Assembly (NCBI GenBank): GCA_046327915.1
Contig: JAXLXO010000008.1
Location: 124,001 to 188,000 of the forward strand
DNA: 64,000 bases
Direction of reading: 5' to 3'
DNA from: VGTK01 sp046327915
GTDB taxonomy: Bacteria > Desulfobacterota > Binatia > UBA12015
How positions within the stretch are numbered: the stretch's first letter is position 1; each line of letters begins with the position of its first letter. Below the pieces are notes generated by a model. It was not told where the DNA came from. It did not search any database and saw nothing but the letters and a program-made list of their open reading frames with translations. Shown in pieces: positions 14,768-22,941 of this stretch. The position numbers and the translations under genes were made by a program.

Positions 14768-15784
14768 ATGCGCCTGCTCCTGATCTGCTTGACTCTCATC
14801 GCATGGGAGGCCTCCGCGTATGCGGTGTGCCCCGGTACCGGGCCGAACGGGCCGTGCAGCGGCTTCGGCACGTGCAACGTGGACACCTGCTCGTGCTCCC
14901 CCGGCTTCTCGGGTCCGGACTGCTTCTCGCCGGTCGTCATCAGCGCAGATCCCGCCACAGGTATCGAACCGGGTCTCACCACGGTCACGCTCGTCGGTCA
15001 CCTCTTCGGGAACTCGGGGTCGGTACGGGTCAACGGAACGCTCGCGTTCCTTCTGAGCTACACCGACAGCCGCATCCAGTTCCTTGCGCCGGACGTCGCG
15101 GGTGTCGCCAGCGTTACCGTGGAGCGTACCCAGGACGGCCGGATCAGTGCCGGCTTTCCGATCAGCTTCGTTACACCGACAGTCCAGTGCCCTGCGCTCG
15201 CGCCGCCAGCGAACGGCCGGGTCAGCTCCACCGACGGACGCAACGCCGGCAGCGTTGCCACGTTCACCTGCGACGCGGGCTACGAGCCGACCAGCGTCGC
15301 CACGCTCACCTGCTCGGCGAGCGGAGAGTGGAGTGCGCCGTTCCCCGCCTGCGTCAACATCTGCGAGACCGCTCTTCTGACCTGCAACCAGGACATCCTC
15401 GACGCGGAGGCCAGGCTCGCCACGGCGCAGGAAAACCTCGCGCGTGCCGAGGAGAGAGTGCTGCGCCTCGAAGCGCTCCTCGCCGCCGACGCCGCGGACC
15501 ACCTGGGCGTGGGCTCCACTGTCGGCGCGGGCTCGGTCCTTGGCTGTCGCGCGAAGGTCGGGAAGGACGTCGAGATCGGAGCGAGCGCATTCCTCGGCAA
15601 CGGCGCGCGCATCGGCGCCGAAGCCGTGATCGGCGCGCGTGTCACCTTCGGCAGCGGCGTCAGCGTCGGCGCGGGGGCGGTGATCGGCGACGACGCCGTG
15701 CTGGGCGATCGGGTGGTCGTCCGGCGAGGAGCCATCGTCCCGCCGGGGACCAGCGTGCCAGCGGGGACCGTGGTGAGCCGATAG
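14768..15784 (+). CDS. Secreted mosaic protein: EGF-like, IPT/TIG, Sushi, coiled coil, left-handed beta-helix
   Basis: 338 residues. Residues 1-19 are a signal peptide (RLLLICLTLIAWEASAYA). Residues 21-52 carry six Cys in EGF-like spacing, including CSCSPGFSGPDC. Residues about 54-136 match an IPT/TIG immunoglobulin-like fold (VISADPATGIEPGLTTVTLV). Residues about 139-195 fit a Sushi/CCP module with four Cys, FTCDAGYEPTSVATLTCS and GEWSAPFPAC. A 40-residue coiled coil follows (LDAEARLATAQENLARAEER), then hexapeptide repeats of a left-handed beta-helix (VGAGSVLG, IGASAFLG, IGAEAVIG, VGAGAVIG, LGDRVVV). The design suggests an extracellular trimer displaying adhesive modules. Function unknown. 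Third-position codon choice looks less GC-biased than in neighbours, and the gene lies inside a repeat-bounded segment. Confidence 0.85.
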   Translation: MRLLLICLTLIAWEASAYAVCPGTGPNGPCSGFGTCNVDTCSCSPGFSGPDCFSPVVISADPATGIEPGLTTVTLVGHLFGNSGSVRVNGTLAFLLSYTDSRIQFLAPDVAGVASVTVERTQDGRISAGFPISFVTPTVQCPALAPPANGRVSSTDGRNAGSVATFTCDAGYEPTSVATLTCSASGEWSAPFPACVNICETALLTCNQDILDAEARLATAQENLARAEERVLRLEALLAADAADHLGVGSTVGAGSVLGCRAKVGKDVEIGASAFLGNGARIGAEAVIGARVTFGSGVSVGAGAVIGDDAVLGDRVVVRRGAIVPPGTSVPAGTVVSR

Positions 15785-15805
15785 AGGGGATGCCGGCGCA
15801 CGCCT

Positions 15806-16152
15806 TCAGTGGCCGACCTTCTCCTCGATCTTTCGCACGCGCCCCTTCAGGTCCTCGACGTCCCGCTCGAGGACGTCGACGTGTGGGTGTGAAAGCGCTC
15901 GTGGCGAGCCTGATCGAGCGCGATCTGACGCATGAACTTTCCAAGGTCGGACAGTCCCTGCTCGGTTCGTCCGAGGCGCTGGTCCATGGTCTCGAGGCGG
16001 TCGTCCATGGACTCGAGGCGCTGGTCCATGGACTCGAGGCGCTCGTCCATGGAGCCGAGGCGCGACTCGACCGCCGCCAGGCGCCGGTTCGTCTGCCGCG
16101 CCTCGTCGCGGATCTCGCGCAGGATCTCGACCGTCAGATCGCTCGTCGTCAT
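15806..16152 (-). pseudogene. Heptad-repeat coiled-coil protein, frameshifted near the 3' end
   Basis: From ATG 16152 the frame encodes TSDLTVEILREIRDEARQTN and then a heptad series (SMDERLE, SMDQRLE, SMDDRLE, TMDQRLG) continuing to HERFHTHT, where it drifts into non-coding-like Ser/Thr residues. In another frame the coiled coil resumes at once (VDVLERDVEDLKGRVRKIEE) and stops at 15806. Removing two bases in the CACACCCACACGTC stretch near 15877-15890 would give one uninterrupted protein of about 115 residues. A real frameshift, a sequencing error or programmed slippage are all possible. Small cytoplasmic coiled-coil proteins of this type are common and of unknown role. Confidence 0.7.
15973..16056. 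repeat. Four tandem 21-bp repeats encoding heptads
   Basis: Units start at 15973, 15994, 16015 and 16036, with the pattern GAGGCGCTGGTCCATGGACTC varying at a few bases. On the minus strand each unit encodes one coiled-coil heptad of the S-M-D-x-R-L-E type. The unit length equals one heptad, so copy number can change without altering the frame. Confidence 0.85.
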
Positions 16153-16270
16153 GGGCGGCAGGATAGACCCCGGGGCGAGCCTGCGACAAGTGCAGGGATG
16201 ACAAACGCGGGGCCGCGCTCAGCCATGCTGCGGCTCGGCCGGCGACGCCCCCGCGAGGAGCCCGCGCGCC

Positions 16271-16297
16271 CGTCAGGCGGACCTGACGAGGCGGTAC
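16271..16297. repeat. 27-bp direct repeat, right copy (3' end of GST gene)
   Basis: Identical to 14586-14612. On the minus strand it holds the last codons of the GST-like protein (YRLVRSA and the TGA stop) plus two bases beyond. Integration at the 3' end of a gene, with the end duplicated, is the usual outcome of site-specific recombination; no integrase gene is present in the 1658 bp between the copies. Confidence 0.75.
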
Positions 16298-17388
16298 TTG
16301 TCGAGCGCGACGCGCGCCGACACGCGCTCGCCCAGCAGCTCGTCCCAGCCCGTACCGGCGAGGAGTCGCTCCGCGACCGCACGTGCATCCGCGTCGAGCG
16401 CGTCGTGCACGTCCTGCGCGCGCTGCACCATGAACAGCGTGTACGGCGTCGATACGCGCATCGCGTCCACGCCGCACACCTTCGTCGCGTGGCCACCGAC
16501 GGCGCGCGGCAGCGGCGCGCCGATCCCGGCCGCCGCGAGCGGCTCGCGCAGCGCGCGCACGATGTCGCCGACGTACGGCACGGCCGCGCGGCCGGTGAGG
16601 CGCAGCAGCTCGCGCAGGCTCTCCGGCGGCGCCGACGGATCGAGCCACTCGCCCGACGTGAACGGATCCGCGTTGTCGACGCGCATGATCCAGTGCGTGA
16701 CGCCGGGAGCGCGCCGCCACATGATCCGGTGCGGCTCCTCGTCGAGGTACAGGTGCGCGTGTCCGGTGCCGCAGAGCGAGAAGTCGGCGAGCGACGGCAC
16801 GTCGCCGAGCAGGAACGGGCTCGACTTCAGGTGCGTCTCGAGCGCGTCGAGCAGCTCCTCGTAGTGGCGCTCGATCGCCGGGATGGTGCGCTCGTCGATG
16901 CCGATCATCGGCGCGTAGCCGCCGATCATCTTGCGCGCGCCCTCCGCCAGCGCGGGCTCGCCGCTCATCGCGACCGCGCGCGACTTCCCCTCCTCGATCG
17001 CCTCCGGCTTGATCCAGCGGTAGTAGATGCCGAGGAGCGGCATGAACTCGTCGTGGTAGAGCTCGAAGATCCGGCCGAGCAGCTTGACCACCGGATCGGG
17101 CGACTCGACGGGAATCTCGGGGTGGCGCGCCTCGAGCAGGTCGATGATCAGGCTCGAGTCCTGCACGCACTCGCCTTCCGGCGTGAACACGATCGGGATC
17201 ATGCGGTTGCCGGTGAGATCCTCGGCCTCCTGCCAGCGTGCCTGCGTCGCGAGCTGCTCGACCCAGCGCAGCCCCTTGCGGCCGAAGACCGGCCGAACCT
17301 TGGCGGTGAACATCGACATCTCCGACCCGTAGAGCCGGTAGAGGCCGAGAGCCCGCGCGGTCTCGAGCGACATTCCCTGCGCACGCAT
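16273..17388 (-). CDS. Glutathione S-transferase-family protein
   Basis: 371 residues from ATG 17388, preceded by AAGGGA at a good distance; longer frames run back into the upstream gene. An N-terminal thioredoxin-like region covers about residues 15-95 (YGSEMSMFTAKVRPVFGRKG, RMIPIVFTPEGECVQDSSLI), and the C-terminal helical GST domain follows with FLLGDVPSLADFSLCGTGHA containing the family's N-capping/Asp motif. It is longer than the usual 220 residues because of insertions and a C-terminal extension of about 100. Catalytic Ser/Tyr/Cys assignment is unclear. It follows the tandem-domain lipoprotein by 31 bp and is likely in the same transcript. Its final eight codons are duplicated at 14586. 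Whether it uses glutathione or another thiol is open, given the bsh genes nearby. Confidence 0.82.
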   Translation of the reverse strand: MRAQGMSLETARALGLYRLYGSEMSMFTAKVRPVFGRKGLRWVEQLATQARWQEAEDLTGNRMIPIVFTPEGECVQDSSLIIDLLEARHPEIPVESPDPVVKLLGRIFELYHDEFMPLLGIYYRWIKPEAIEEGKSRAVAMSGEPALAEGARKMIGGYAPMIGIDERTIPAIERHYEELLDALETHLKSSPFLLGDVPSLADFSLCGTGHAHLYLDEEPHRIMWRRAPGVTHWIMRVDNADPFTSGEWLDPSAPPESLRELLRLTGRAAVPYVGDIVRALREPLAAAGIGAPLPRAVGGHATKVCGVDAMRVSTPYTLFMVQRAQDVHDALDADARAVAERLLAGTGWDELLGERVSARVALDKYRLVRSA

Positions 17389-17419
17389 CACGCGATCCCT
17401 TCCCGCGGCGCGCCGCGCG

Positions 17420-18385
17420 TCACTGTCCGAGCGGCGGCAGGTAGCCGACCTGGTTGACGAGCGGTGCCGCGACCAGCGCGTAGGTGTCGGCGAGCCCCGC
17501 GACGCGGTTCTCGTAGCCCGCCCCGTCGAGGCTCTCCTTCGTGGTGAGCTCGGCGAACGCGGCGCGGCTCGGGAAGTTGTTGATGCGCACCTGGTCCCAG
17601 ATGCGGCCATCGCCGATCAGCTCGGCCTCGACGTCGAGCTTGATCCCGGGACGCACGCCGAGCGGCAGCGCCTGCGGGACTCGGCCCTGCTCGTAGAGGT
17701 CGAATGCCTCGCGGCCGGTGAGCGTCGTCGGACGCCCGTCGGCGTACTGCGCCTTCTCGTTGAAGTGGAGGAGATGAACGAGGTTGACCGGCTGATCGTC
17801 CGCGGTCGGCGGGAACGGCACCTTCGTCAGATCCACGCGGCGCAGGTCCTCGGGCAGCTGGTCCGGCGCGGGATGCGCGACCAGCACGATCGTGCGCTCG
17901 ACGCCGGCGACCTTGTGCGCCACGGCGGTGCGGAAGTCGGGGCGCGAGATCATCTCGATCAGCTTCGCACGGCTCGGGTACAGCACCACCGCGATCTGGT
18001 CCCACGTCTGCCCGTCGCCGGGCAGCGGCATGCGCTCGACGGCGCCGACGTAGAACGGCTCGGCACCGATGTCGGCGAGCATCGGCAGGACGAGCAGGTT
18101 GTAGAGCGCGTCCGCCTCGACGCCGGTGAGGTCGGCCGGGCGTCCGTCGCGGTACTCGGCATGCTCGCGGTGGTGGATGAAGTTGACCAGGAAGATCGGC
18201 CCGTCGTCCTCGGGCTTCGTGAGGAGCATCCGCCGCACCTCGTCGCGATTCACCGTGCCGAACGGCGGGTCGCCGAAGAGCGCGTCGATCTTCGCGTCCA
18301 CGTCCGACGACGGCGCGTCACCGCAGCCGAGCACGGCGGCGAGAACTGTGACGATTGCGAGCGACCGGACGAGCGCCATCCTCAT
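17420..18385 (-). CDS. Lipoprotein with two tandem DUF1330-like domains
   Basis: 321 residues. A signal peptide with lipobox AAVLGCGD indicates an envelope lipoprotein. Two similar halves follow: about 60-165 (FLVNFIHHREHAEYRDGRPA, LTGVEADALYNLL, TWDQIAVVLYPSRAKLIEMI) and about 195-315 (NLVHLLHFNEKAQYADGRPT, LTGREAFDLYEQG, IWDQVRINNFPSRAAFAELT). Each resembles a dimeric alpha/beta-barrel DUF1330-type unit, so one chain probably makes an internal dimer. No active-site residues are recognised. It precedes the GST gene by 31 bp. The start region contains ACACCATGGGTGCC, a near-palindrome at about 18390-18405 that might be an operator. Confidence 0.75.
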   Translation of the reverse strand: MRMALVRSLAIVTVLAAVLGCGDAPSSDVDAKIDALFGDPPFGTVNRDEVRRMLLTKPEDDGPIFLVNFIHHREHAEYRDGRPADLTGVEADALYNLLVLPMLADIGAEPFYVGAVERMPLPGDGQTWDQIAVVLYPSRAKLIEMISRPDFRTAVAHKVAGVERTIVLVAHPAPDQLPEDLRRVDLTKVPFPPTADDQPVNLVHLLHFNEKAQYADGRPTTLTGREAFDLYEQGRVPQALPLGVRPGIKLDVEAELIGDGRIWDQVRINNFPSRAAFAELTTKESLDGAGYENRVAGLADTYALVAAPLVNQVGYLPPLGQ

Positions 18386-18455
18386 AATGACACCATGGGT
18401 GCCACTATTTCCGGACGCCGGTCAAGCGGGAATCGCGGCGCCCGGAAACGCCCGC

Positions 18456-19463
18456 TCAGCGCCGCTGAGGCTCGGCGGCGGACGATCCGGCGACGAGCCC
18501 GCGCGCGACCCGGCCGGCCTTGCGCACCGCGCGGACCGGCAGGCTGCGCAGGTGCGTCCAGCGGTCGGCGCGGCGGACGCGCGCCGCGAGCGTGGTCTGC
18601 GCGTAGTCGATCGCGCGACCGTACAGGTACTCGAGCTTGCGGTCGCGGCGCGAGACCAGCGCACCCAGCTCCGCGACGTCGGCGTCGGTCAGCGTGTAGC
18701 CGGGACGGAGCCGATCGGGCAGCGGACGGTCGGTGTAGATCGTCACGTCGTGCGGGATCAGCGGCAGCGCCGGACGCTCGCGCGTGTAGAGGTACATCGC
18801 GAACGAGCGCCGCGAGAGCCGGCGCCGGTCGTCCGGCAGCGCGATGCGGCGGAAGCCGTGCCACGAGTGGTCGCTGGTCTCGAAGATCACGCAGCGGTTC
18901 GCGAGCGGCGGGATCGTCGTGATGCGGTTCTCGTGCGGCGGACGCCACGGATTGGTGTGCAGCTCGAGCGATCCGCCCCACGCCTCGTCCCACTCGTCGT
19001 TGAGGTACAGCAGCAGGTTCAACCGGCGGTGCAGCTGCGTCTGCGGGTGCAGGTTGAAGTCGATGTGCGGGTCGAGCTCCATGTCGTGCAGGTTCTCGTG
19101 CGTCCCGCCGCCGAAGTAGCTCGGATCGAAGAGCAGGTTCGGGATGCCCGAGATGCGGCTCAGGAGACCGAGGAACGCGGGCGAGCGCAGTCCGCGGTCG
19201 AGTTCCGTCCACGCGCTGCCGAGGCGCGACACGTCCTCGCGCCAGGCCTTGCCGAGCTCGCCCCAGTCGTTGCGGAAGCGCACGTCGTCGTAGGCGGGAA
19301 ACGTCTCGACGAGGCGGCGGCACAGCGCGGCGTCGAGGAAGCCGTCGATCACGACGTGCGGGAACGGCTCCGCCGCGCGGAAGCGCGTCGCGAGCTCGCC
19401 CGCCGCGGCGGACACGCGCGCGTCGACGATCGCCGTCGCCTGCGGGGACGTCTGCACGCTCAC
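18456..19463 (-). CDS. 2OG-Fe(II) oxygenase (Tpa1/prolyl-hydroxylase-like)
   Basis: 335 residues. The central double-stranded beta-helix carries the facial triad: H-x-D in ELDPHIDFNLHPQTQ and the distal His in ETSDHSWHGFRRI, followed by the 2-oxoglutarate-binding Arg in RRRLSRRSFAMYLY. The spacing and the RRLNLLLYLNDEWDEAWGGS block match the Tpa1/PKHD-like group, which hydroxylates prolyl or other residues, or small molecules, using O2 and 2-oxoglutarate. The C-terminal 80 residues (from TLTDADVAELGALV on) are a variable helical tail. It lies 55 bp after the LLM oxidoreductase and is probably co-transcribed with it. Substrate unknown. Confidence 0.82.
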   Translation of the reverse strand: MSVQTSPQATAIVDARVSAAAGELATRFRAAEPFPHVVIDGFLDAALCRRLVETFPAYDDVRFRNDWGELGKAWREDVSRLGSAWTELDRGLRSPAFLGLLSRISGIPNLLFDPSYFGGGTHENLHDMELDPHIDFNLHPQTQLHRRLNLLLYLNDEWDEAWGGSLELHTNPWRPPHENRITTIPPLANRCVIFETSDHSWHGFRRIALPDDRRRLSRRSFAMYLYTRERPALPLIPHDVTIYTDRPLPDRLRPGYTLTDADVAELGALVSRRDRKLEYLYGRAIDYAQTTLAARVRRADRWTHLRSLPVRAVRKAGRVARGLVAGSSAAEPQRR

Positions 19464-19518
19464 ACCCCGAACGGACGCGCGGCCGCGCGATTTCCGTCGC
19501 GCACGATGGCGCGCACGA

Positions 19519-20391
19519 TCATGCGAGCGCGTCCTCGGTGCGCTTGAGCTCGTCGGCGTCCGCGGTGGTCGGCACGAGGATCAGCTCGTCGGTGCCGAGG
19601 TCGCGGATGCGACCCACGACGTCGCGCAGCGCCTGCGGCGACACCGCGCTGCACATCGCGGCGACGCTCACCGCCGCGTCCGGCCCGAAGAAGTTCAGGT
19701 AGCGCTTGACGTACAGGTCCATCTGCTCGCGCGCCTTCGGTCCGAGCGCGTACCAGAAGCTGGTCACGAGGCGCGGCGCCGGGCGCCCGTTCTCCTTCCA
19801 CGCCGCGCGCGCGACCTCGAAGGCGCCGCCGATCTCGTTCGGATCCGGCGCGAAGCTGAAGCCGCTGATGCCGTCCGCCCAGCGCGAGACGCGGCGGATC
19901 GACTTCGGCATCAGCGATCCGGCGAGGATCTCCGGTCCGCCGGGCTGCACCGGCTTCGGCCCGATCGGATTGACGCCCTCGAGCACGACCTCGCCGGCCC
20001 ACGCCTGACGCAGCTGCGCGACCTGCTTCTCCATGCGGCCCATGCGCTTCTCGAACGGCGCCTCGGCGGCCTTGTAGTCCTCCTCGCGTCCGCCGACGCC
20101 GACCGCGACCGACACGCGACCGCCGGACAGCACGTCGAGCGTCGCGATCTGCTTCGCCATCAGCAGCGTGCGGTGCAGCGGCAGCACCACGACCGTGAAC
20201 GCGATGCGCACGCGCTCGGTCACCGCCGCGGCGCCCGCGAGCGACACCATCATCTCCGGGTTCGGGAACGCGAGGCGCTCGCCGCAGGCGAGCGACGACC
20301 ACGGGCCCTGGTCGATGCCGCGCATCCACGCGAGCAGGTCGGCGCGGGTGAGGTCGGGCACCATGGACGGCAAGGTCATTCCGATTTTCAT
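19519..20391 (-). CDS. LLM-class flavin-dependent oxidoreductase
   Basis: 290 residues, luciferase-like TIM barrel. Features: KIGMTLPSMVPDLTRADLLA at the N-terminus, IAFTVVVLPLHRTLLMAKQI, the GGRVSVAVGVGGREEDYKA strand-loop typical of F420/FMN-dependent members, and a late LGTDELILVPTTADADELKR region. It is the second of three such genes in the window; the three are not near-identical. Likely cytoplasmic and dependent on reduced flavin or F420. Substrate unknown. It is divergent from the MATE gene (102 bp) and precedes the 2OG-Fe oxygenase gene. Confidence 0.85.
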   Translation of the reverse strand: MKIGMTLPSMVPDLTRADLLAWMRGIDQGPWSSLACGERLAFPNPEMMVSLAGAAAVTERVRIAFTVVVLPLHRTLLMAKQIATLDVLSGGRVSVAVGVGGREEDYKAAEAPFEKRMGRMEKQVAQLRQAWAGEVVLEGVNPIGPKPVQPGGPEILAGSLMPKSIRRVSRWADGISGFSFAPDPNEIGGAFEVARAAWKENGRPAPRLVTSFWYALGPKAREQMDLYVKRYLNFFGPDAAVSVAAMCSAVSPQALRDVVGRIRDLGTDELILVPTTADADELKRTEDALA

Positions 20392-20493
20392 GTGAGGGTG
20401 GTCCTAGCGTGTACGTGGCGGTCGCGGCAATTCTCCACGGGGGAGGAACGCGCTCGGCCCTGCGGCGCGGACGCGCTACCCTGCTCGATTCCC

Positions 20494-21906
20494 ATGTCGT
20501 CGCACGCCGCCACCTCCCCCGCGCACCACCACGCGCTGTCGCTCGCGGGGCTCCGTCTCGAGCTGCCGAAGCTGCTGCGACTCGCGGGTCCGGTCGTGCT
20601 CGCCGAGCTCGGCGGCATGGCGATGGGGCTCGTCGACGTGATGATGGTGGGCCGCGTCGGCGCGACCGCGATCGGTGCGGTGTCGGTGGGCGCGAACCTG
20701 TTCCACTTCGTGTCGATGTTCGGCATCGGCATCCTGCTCGGGCTCGACTACCTCGTGAGCCACGCGTTCGGCGCCGGACGCATGCACGAGGCGCACCGCA
20801 CTCTCGTGCAGAGCCTGTACCTGTGCGCCTTCCTCACCGCGATGCTCTCGGTCCTGCTCTGGGCGGCGCAGCACTGGCTGCACCTCGCCGGCATCGATCC
20901 CGCGGTGCTGCCCGACGCGCGCGCGTATCTCTCGACCGTCAGCTTCGGACTGCTGCCGTTCCTCTGGTTCGTGGCGCTGCGGCGCTACCTGCAGGCGGTC
21001 GGACTCGTGCGCGCGGCGACGTTCGCGCTCATCAGCGCCAACGCGATCAACGTCTTCGTCAACTGGGTGCTGATCTTCGGCAACCTCGGCGCGCCCAAGA
21101 TGGGCGTCGTCGGCGCCGCGTGGGCCACGACGCTGTCGCGCGTCTACATGCTCGCGGTGCTGATCGCGTTCGTGATCTGGTACGCACGGCGCGAGGACCG
21201 CGCGCTCTTCCACGTCTCGCTCGCACCGGACTTCGCGGTGCTCGGACGCATCCTGCGGCTCGGCCTGCCCGCGTCGGCGCAGGTGGTGCTCGAGGGCGGC
21301 GTGTTCACCGCGGCGACGATCCTCGCGGCGGGACTCGATCCGATGTCGCTCGCCGCGCACCAGATCGCGCTCGGCGCGGCGGCGTTCAGCTTCATGGTGC
21401 CGCTCGGCGTCGCGTCGGCAGGTGCGGTGCGCGTCGGGCAGGCGCTCGGCGCGAACGATCCGCGCGGCGCGGAGCGCGCGGGCTGGGCGGCGCTCGCCGT
21501 CGGCGGCGCGTTCATGAGCTGCGCGGCGCTCGTGTTCACGCTCGCGCCGCGTCTCGTGATGCGCGCGTTCACCACCGACGAGGCGGTGATCGCGACCGGC
21601 ATCTCGCTGTTGCAGGTCGCCGCCGTGTTCCAGCTCTTCGACGGTCTGCAGGTGGTCGGCGCGGGCATCCTGCGCGGCAGCGGCGAGACCCGCGTCGCGA
21701 TGGTCGCGGCGGCGATCGGCTACTGGGCGATCGGTCTGCCGGTCGGCTACGGGCTCTGCTTCCGCGGCGGCATGGGCGTGCGCGGGCTCTGGATCGGGCT
21801 GTCGGTCGGCCTGATCGTGGTCGCGATCGCGCTGGTCGGGTGGTGGGCGCGCCGCATCGCCTCGCTGCAGCAGACGGCGATGCCCCGGCGCGCGCTGGCC
21901 TCCTGA
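20494..21906 (+). CDS. MATE-family efflux transporter
   Basis: 470 residues with about twelve hydrophobic helices in two homologous halves. N-half: LRLAGPVVLAELGGMAMGLV and DVMMVGRVGATAIGAVSVG, the MATE signature; second half: LGLPASAQVVLEGGVFTAAT and LDPMSLAAHQIALGAAAFSF. It exports cationic or lipophilic compounds from the cytoplasm by coupling to Na+ or H+. The start chosen is the ATG ahead of SSHAATSPAHHH; upstream in-frame codons encode Arg-rich non-coding-like sequence. It stands alone on this strand. Confidence 0.9.
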   Translation: MSSHAATSPAHHHALSLAGLRLELPKLLRLAGPVVLAELGGMAMGLVDVMMVGRVGATAIGAVSVGANLFHFVSMFGIGILLGLDYLVSHAFGAGRMHEAHRTLVQSLYLCAFLTAMLSVLLWAAQHWLHLAGIDPAVLPDARAYLSTVSFGLLPFLWFVALRRYLQAVGLVRAATFALISANAINVFVNWVLIFGNLGAPKMGVVGAAWATTLSRVYMLAVLIAFVIWYARREDRALFHVSLAPDFAVLGRILRLGLPASAQVVLEGGVFTAATILAAGLDPMSLAAHQIALGAAAFSFMVPLGVASAGAVRVGQALGANDPRGAERAGWAALAVGGAFMSCAALVFTLAPRLVMRAFTTDEAVIATGISLLQVAAVFQLFDGLQVVGAGILRGSGETRVAMVAAAIGYWAIGLPVGYGLCFRGGMGVRGLWIGLSVGLIVVAIALVGWWARRIASLQQTAMPRRALAS

Positions 21907-22059
21907 TTCCAGCTTCCGGACGCGATTCGGGATCGTGCGCGTCTGCACCGGGATACAGCGGTGCAACGGACGGGGCGATGCCATGGCGAAGGTCCGCCCC
22001 GGGAACGCCGTTCCTGCGGAAGGCGTCGGTGGCACGCACGTTGCTGCCGGGTTCAGGCG

Positions 22060-22218
22060 ATGCCTTTCCTCCCCATCCGGACGACGATGCTCGACCTGGT
22101 GACGATGCTCAGCCGGTTCACGGACGACGATCGCGAGGTCGTCGCCCGTGTCACCCGGCTGGTGAACGGCGGCTACGTGGTGCTCTGCGGCAACTTCGCG
22201 GGGCGCAAGATCTCCTGA
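22060..22218 (+). CDS. Small hypothetical protein (52 residues)
   Basis: Open frame ending in CGNFAGRKIS. The core MLDLVTMLSRFTDDDREVVA followed by RVTRLVNGGYVVLCG reads like a real short protein (amphipathic helices and a short beta strand) rather than random GC-rich translation. ATG 22060 is used; ATG 22087 is an alternative. No domain is recognised. It lies in the 340-bp gap between the MATE gene and the convergent hydrolase, where nothing else is seen apart from GC-rich inverted repeats. Confidence 0.4.
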   Translation: MPFLPIRTTMLDLVTMLSRFTDDDREVVARVTRLVNGGYVVLCGNFAGRKIS

Positions 22219-22246
22219 CCGCTCGCCTCGCGCACCGGACGGCTCG

Positions 22247-22921
22247 TCAATCGCCTGCGGCCCGCAGCAGGACCTCCAGCAGCGGACCGCGCGCCGAGTA
22301 GAACGGCGAGTGGTCGACGTCGAGGACCACGGTCCGCGACGCGCGCGACGCCATCCAGCGCTGCAGATCCGGGTGCACCGCGCGGTCCTGCTCGCACAGC
22401 ACGTAGGTCGACGGGACCGTCCGCCACGGCTCGCCGCCGGTCGGGATCGCGAGGCACTCCACCGCCGACGGCCTGAGCCGCGCCGCCGCCGCGCGCGCCT
22501 CCGCCGGATCGCACGTGTTGTAGAAGCACGTGACCGCCGCTTCGGGATGCACGGTCACCCGGCCGTCCTCGTGATACGTCGCGCGCTCCGCGAGCGGCGT
22601 CGCGGGGTACTCGGCGCTGCGCGCGAGAAACGCATCGTCGCCGTCGAGCAGGATCGCCGCGACGTACACCAGGTGGCGGACGTCGTCGCGGTCCGTCGCG
22701 GCGCGCGAGATCACCGCTCCGCCGTAGGAGTGCCCGACGAGGACCACCGGCTCGCGGGCCTCGTCGAGCACGCGCCCGACGGCGGCCGCGTCGTCGGCGA
22801 GGCTCGTCAGCGGCAGATCTATCGTCAGCACGGCGTGGCCGCGCGCCGTCAGGTCGGCCTGCACGTGCTCCCAGCACCACGCGCCGTGCGCGATGCCGTG
22901 CACGAGGACATACGTCGCCAT
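22247..22921 (-). CDS. Alpha/beta-fold hydrolase (esterase-like)
   Basis: 224 residues. Oxyanion-region HG in TYVLVHGIAHGAWCWEHV, nucleophile elbow VVLVGHSYGGAVIS (G-H-S-Y-G), acid in the VPSTYVLCEQDRAVHP strand, and catalytic His in LDVDHSPFYSARGPL. This matches the small esterases related to MenH, salicylate esterase and hydroxynitrile lyase. Likely cytoplasmic. It starts 20 bp after the thiolase-like gene, so the pair may act on the same acyl compounds. Confidence 0.85.
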   Translation of the reverse strand: MATYVLVHGIAHGAWCWEHVQADLTARGHAVLTIDLPLTSLADDAAAVGRVLDEAREPVVLVGHSYGGAVISRAATDRDDVRHLVYVAAILLDGDDAFLARSAEYPATPLAERATYHEDGRVTVHPEAAVTCFYNTCDPAEARAAAARLRPSAVECLAIPTGGEPWRTVPSTYVLCEQDRAVHPDLQRWMASRASRTVVLDVDHSPFYSARGPLLEVLLRAAGD

Positions 22922-22941
22922 CGCCGCCTCCGGTCCCGCCT

